Shown: piece by piece, positions 4,261-5,483 of the stretch
Numbering within the stretch: position 1 is the stretch's first letter
How the letters are laid out: each line of letters starts with the position of its first letter
Assembly: GCA_021324035.1 (NCBI GenBank)
Contig: JAJPJU010000319.1
Coordinates: 1 to 5,483 of the forward strand
Origin: Spartobacteria bacterium
Lineage (GTDB): Bacteria > Verrucomicrobiota > Verrucomicrobiia > Chthoniobacterales > UBA10450
Length of the DNA: 5,483 nucleotides
Direction of reading: 5' to 3'
Notes under the pieces: model-generated
Databases searched by the model: none
The model's input: only the letters and a program-made list of their open reading frames with translations
What the model was told of the DNA's origin: nothing
Program-made: the position numbers and the translations under genes

Positions 4261-5483
4261 CTCGCCATGCGCTATCTCAAACCGAAGCGCACGTTTCTTT
4301 CTATCATTACGTTGATTTCAATTCTTGGCGTCACCCTCGGCGTCACTGTCCTGATTCTGGTCATTTCGGTGATGACCGGATTCGACCGCGAACTTCGGCA
4401 AAAGGTCATCGATTTTGACGCTCACATTCTGGTGACGAGCGAGGACATCTTGAAGGACTGGCGTCCCTTGAAGACGCAAATCGACAAACTGCCGGGCGTC
4501 GTTGCAACCGCGCCCTATGTGCAAGGACCAGTGATCGTCGAGTACCAAAACCGGCGGCTGGCGCCGATGATTCGCGGCATTGATCCGAAACAGGAGGAGA
4601 GCGTCGTGCCGTTGCGGAAGTTTGTTAAGTATGGAAAAGCGGATCTCGACGCTGACTCGGTGGTGCTCGGAATCGACCTCGCCCGCAAATTACAAATTAG
4701 CGTCGGCGAGAAGCTGACTGTTTATTCGCCGGGAAATCTCGGCCAGATCCTCGACGGCATTAAAAAACTCGAGAACGCGAAGGGTGACGAAGAAAAAGCC
4801 GCAGTCGACGAATTGCGCGACGTCATTCTGCCCAAGGAACTGACCGTGACCGGTATTTTCGAGACCGGCCATTACGTTCACGACTCAGAATTTTTGCTCG
4901 TGCCACTTTATATCGGCCAGGAACTTTATGGTCTGGGCGATTCGCTTCACGGGATCACGGTGAAGACCGACAACCCGTACGACGCCGAGCGTGTTAAAGA
5001 AGAAATCGAACCATTGCTGACCCCGCCGCAGTTTGCCGAAACCTGGATCGACATGAACCGGCAATACTTCGAAGCGGTTCGGCTGGAACGCACCGTCATG
5101 TTTTTCCTTCTTTTCTTCATCGTAGTCGTCGCCGCGTTCGGCATCATGAGCACGCTTATCACGGTCACCGTCCAAAAACGTCGCGAGATTGGGATCGTGA
5201 AAGCCCTCGGCGCAAATATTTCCCAAATCATCTGGGTGTTTCTCGGGCAGGGAACGGTCGTCGGATTTTTTGGAACGTTGACCGGTCTCGGGCTCGGAAT
5301 GACCCTCATTCGGTATCGCAACGAATTCAGCCACTGGCTCGCGAGCACCCTGCACATCGAGATTTTCCCACGCGAAGTCTATCAGTTCTCGGAAATTCCC
5401 GCCCAGGTTGTTCCCTACGATGTCACGGTTATCTGCATCAGCGCGTTTCTAATCTGCGCGATCGCGGCATTGATCCCGGCCTA
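4237..5483 (+). CDS. LolC/LolE-family lipoprotein-release ABC permease (3' end missing)
   Basis: This inner-membrane permease is of the FtsX/LolC/LolE type, which with the LolD ATPase lifts lipoproteins from the inner membrane towards LolA. The frame is open to the window edge (415 codons) and probably lacks only the last 15 or so residues. From the TTG at 4237 it reads LKLPFSFFLAMRYLKPKRTF, then TM1 (about 23-48, SIITLISILGVTLGVTVLIL followed by VISVM), and a periplasmic domain from about 50 to 285. TM2 spans about 287-310 and is followed by VQKRREIGIVKALGA, the conserved cytoplasmic loop expected to contact the ATPase. TM3 is at about 328-355 and TM4 at about 396-415, ending IAALIPA. The TTG is preferred because family members commonly open with a KLPFSFFLALRYLKPKR-like segment. 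The ATG at 4267 is the alternative, and neither has a good ribosome site. The domain contains a charged stretch (about 168-195, ILDGIKKLENAKGDEEKAAV). A LolD gene may follow outside the window. Confidence 0.9.
   Translation, partial: MKLPFSFFLAMRYLKPKRTFLSIITLISILGVTLGVTVLILVISVMTGFDRELRQKVIDFDAHILVTSEDILKDWRPLKTQIDKLPGVVATAPYVQGPVIVEYQNRRLAPMIRGIDPKQEESVVPLRKFVKYGKADLDADSVVLGIDLARKLQISVGEKLTVYSPGNLGQILDGIKKLENAKGDEEKAAVDELRDVILPKELTVTGIFETGHYVHDSEFLLVPLYIGQELYGLGDSLHGITVKTDNPYDAERVKEEIEPLLTPPQFAETWIDMNRQYFEAVRLERTVMFFLLFFIVVVAAFGIMSTLITVTVQKRREIGIVKALGANISQIIWVFLGQGTVVGFFGTLTGLGLGMTLIRYRNEFSHWLASTLHIEIFPREVYQFSEIPAQVVPYDVTVICISAFLICAIAALIPA

Noticed and set aside
4318..5357. Several minus-strand open frames under the right-hand permease
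   Set aside because: They are antisense to a continuous plus-strand frame with clear family sequence and membrane segments. Their His/Asp-rich translations are typical shadows.
1..5483. CRISPR array, tRNA, rRNA or riboswitch
   Set aside because: There are no evenly spaced direct repeats, cloverleaf or known aptamer motifs; the repeats present are short inverted ones.

Overview
The window looks like chromosomal DNA of a moderately GC-rich Gram-negative bacterium, most likely from the Verrucomicrobiota (Chthoniobacterales-like soil bacteria) or a similar group. This placement is inferred from the style of the encoded proteins: a SufS/SufU pair without sufBCD beside it, a LolC/LolE-type lipoprotein-release permease, and REP-like hairpin repeats between genes. 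No marker gene is present, so the taxonomy is tentative.

Left part (1-719, minus strand). The left edge carries the first 22 codons of what appears to be an RtcB-family RNA ligase, running out of the window. Upstream of it lies a run of four imperfect hairpins (100-198). Next is a complete 2H phosphoesterase gene (2'-5' RNA ligase / cyclic phosphodiesterase-like), whose stop codon touches the last hairpin. Both proteins belong to families that act on 2',3'-cyclic phosphate or related RNA ends.

Centre (832-2914, plus strand). This is a tight three-gene operon. sufS (cysteine desulfurase) overlaps sufU (zinc-dependent sulfur acceptor / Fe-S assembly protein) by ATGA, and sufU is followed after 2 nt by a small cysteine-rich DUF2237 gene. 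SufS takes sulfur from cysteine and SufU accepts it as persulfide for Fe-S cluster assembly. The role of the DUF2237 protein is unknown.

Mobile insert (2916-3458). A REP-associated tyrosine transposase (RAYT, Y1/IS200-like HUH family) lies on the minus strand. A single frameshift breaks it just before the conserved WQKGF segment. Two inverted copies of one REP-like palindrome flank it, differing by a clean 6-nt loss in the right copy. A second, unrelated hairpin (3483-3505) follows.

Right part (3491-5483, plus strand). A secreted NlpC/P60-type cell-wall hydrolase has its likely GTG start inside that second hairpin. It is followed by a nearly complete LolC/LolE-family ABC permease that runs off the right edge. 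Both act at the cell envelope. No tRNA, rRNA, CRISPR array or riboswitch was seen.
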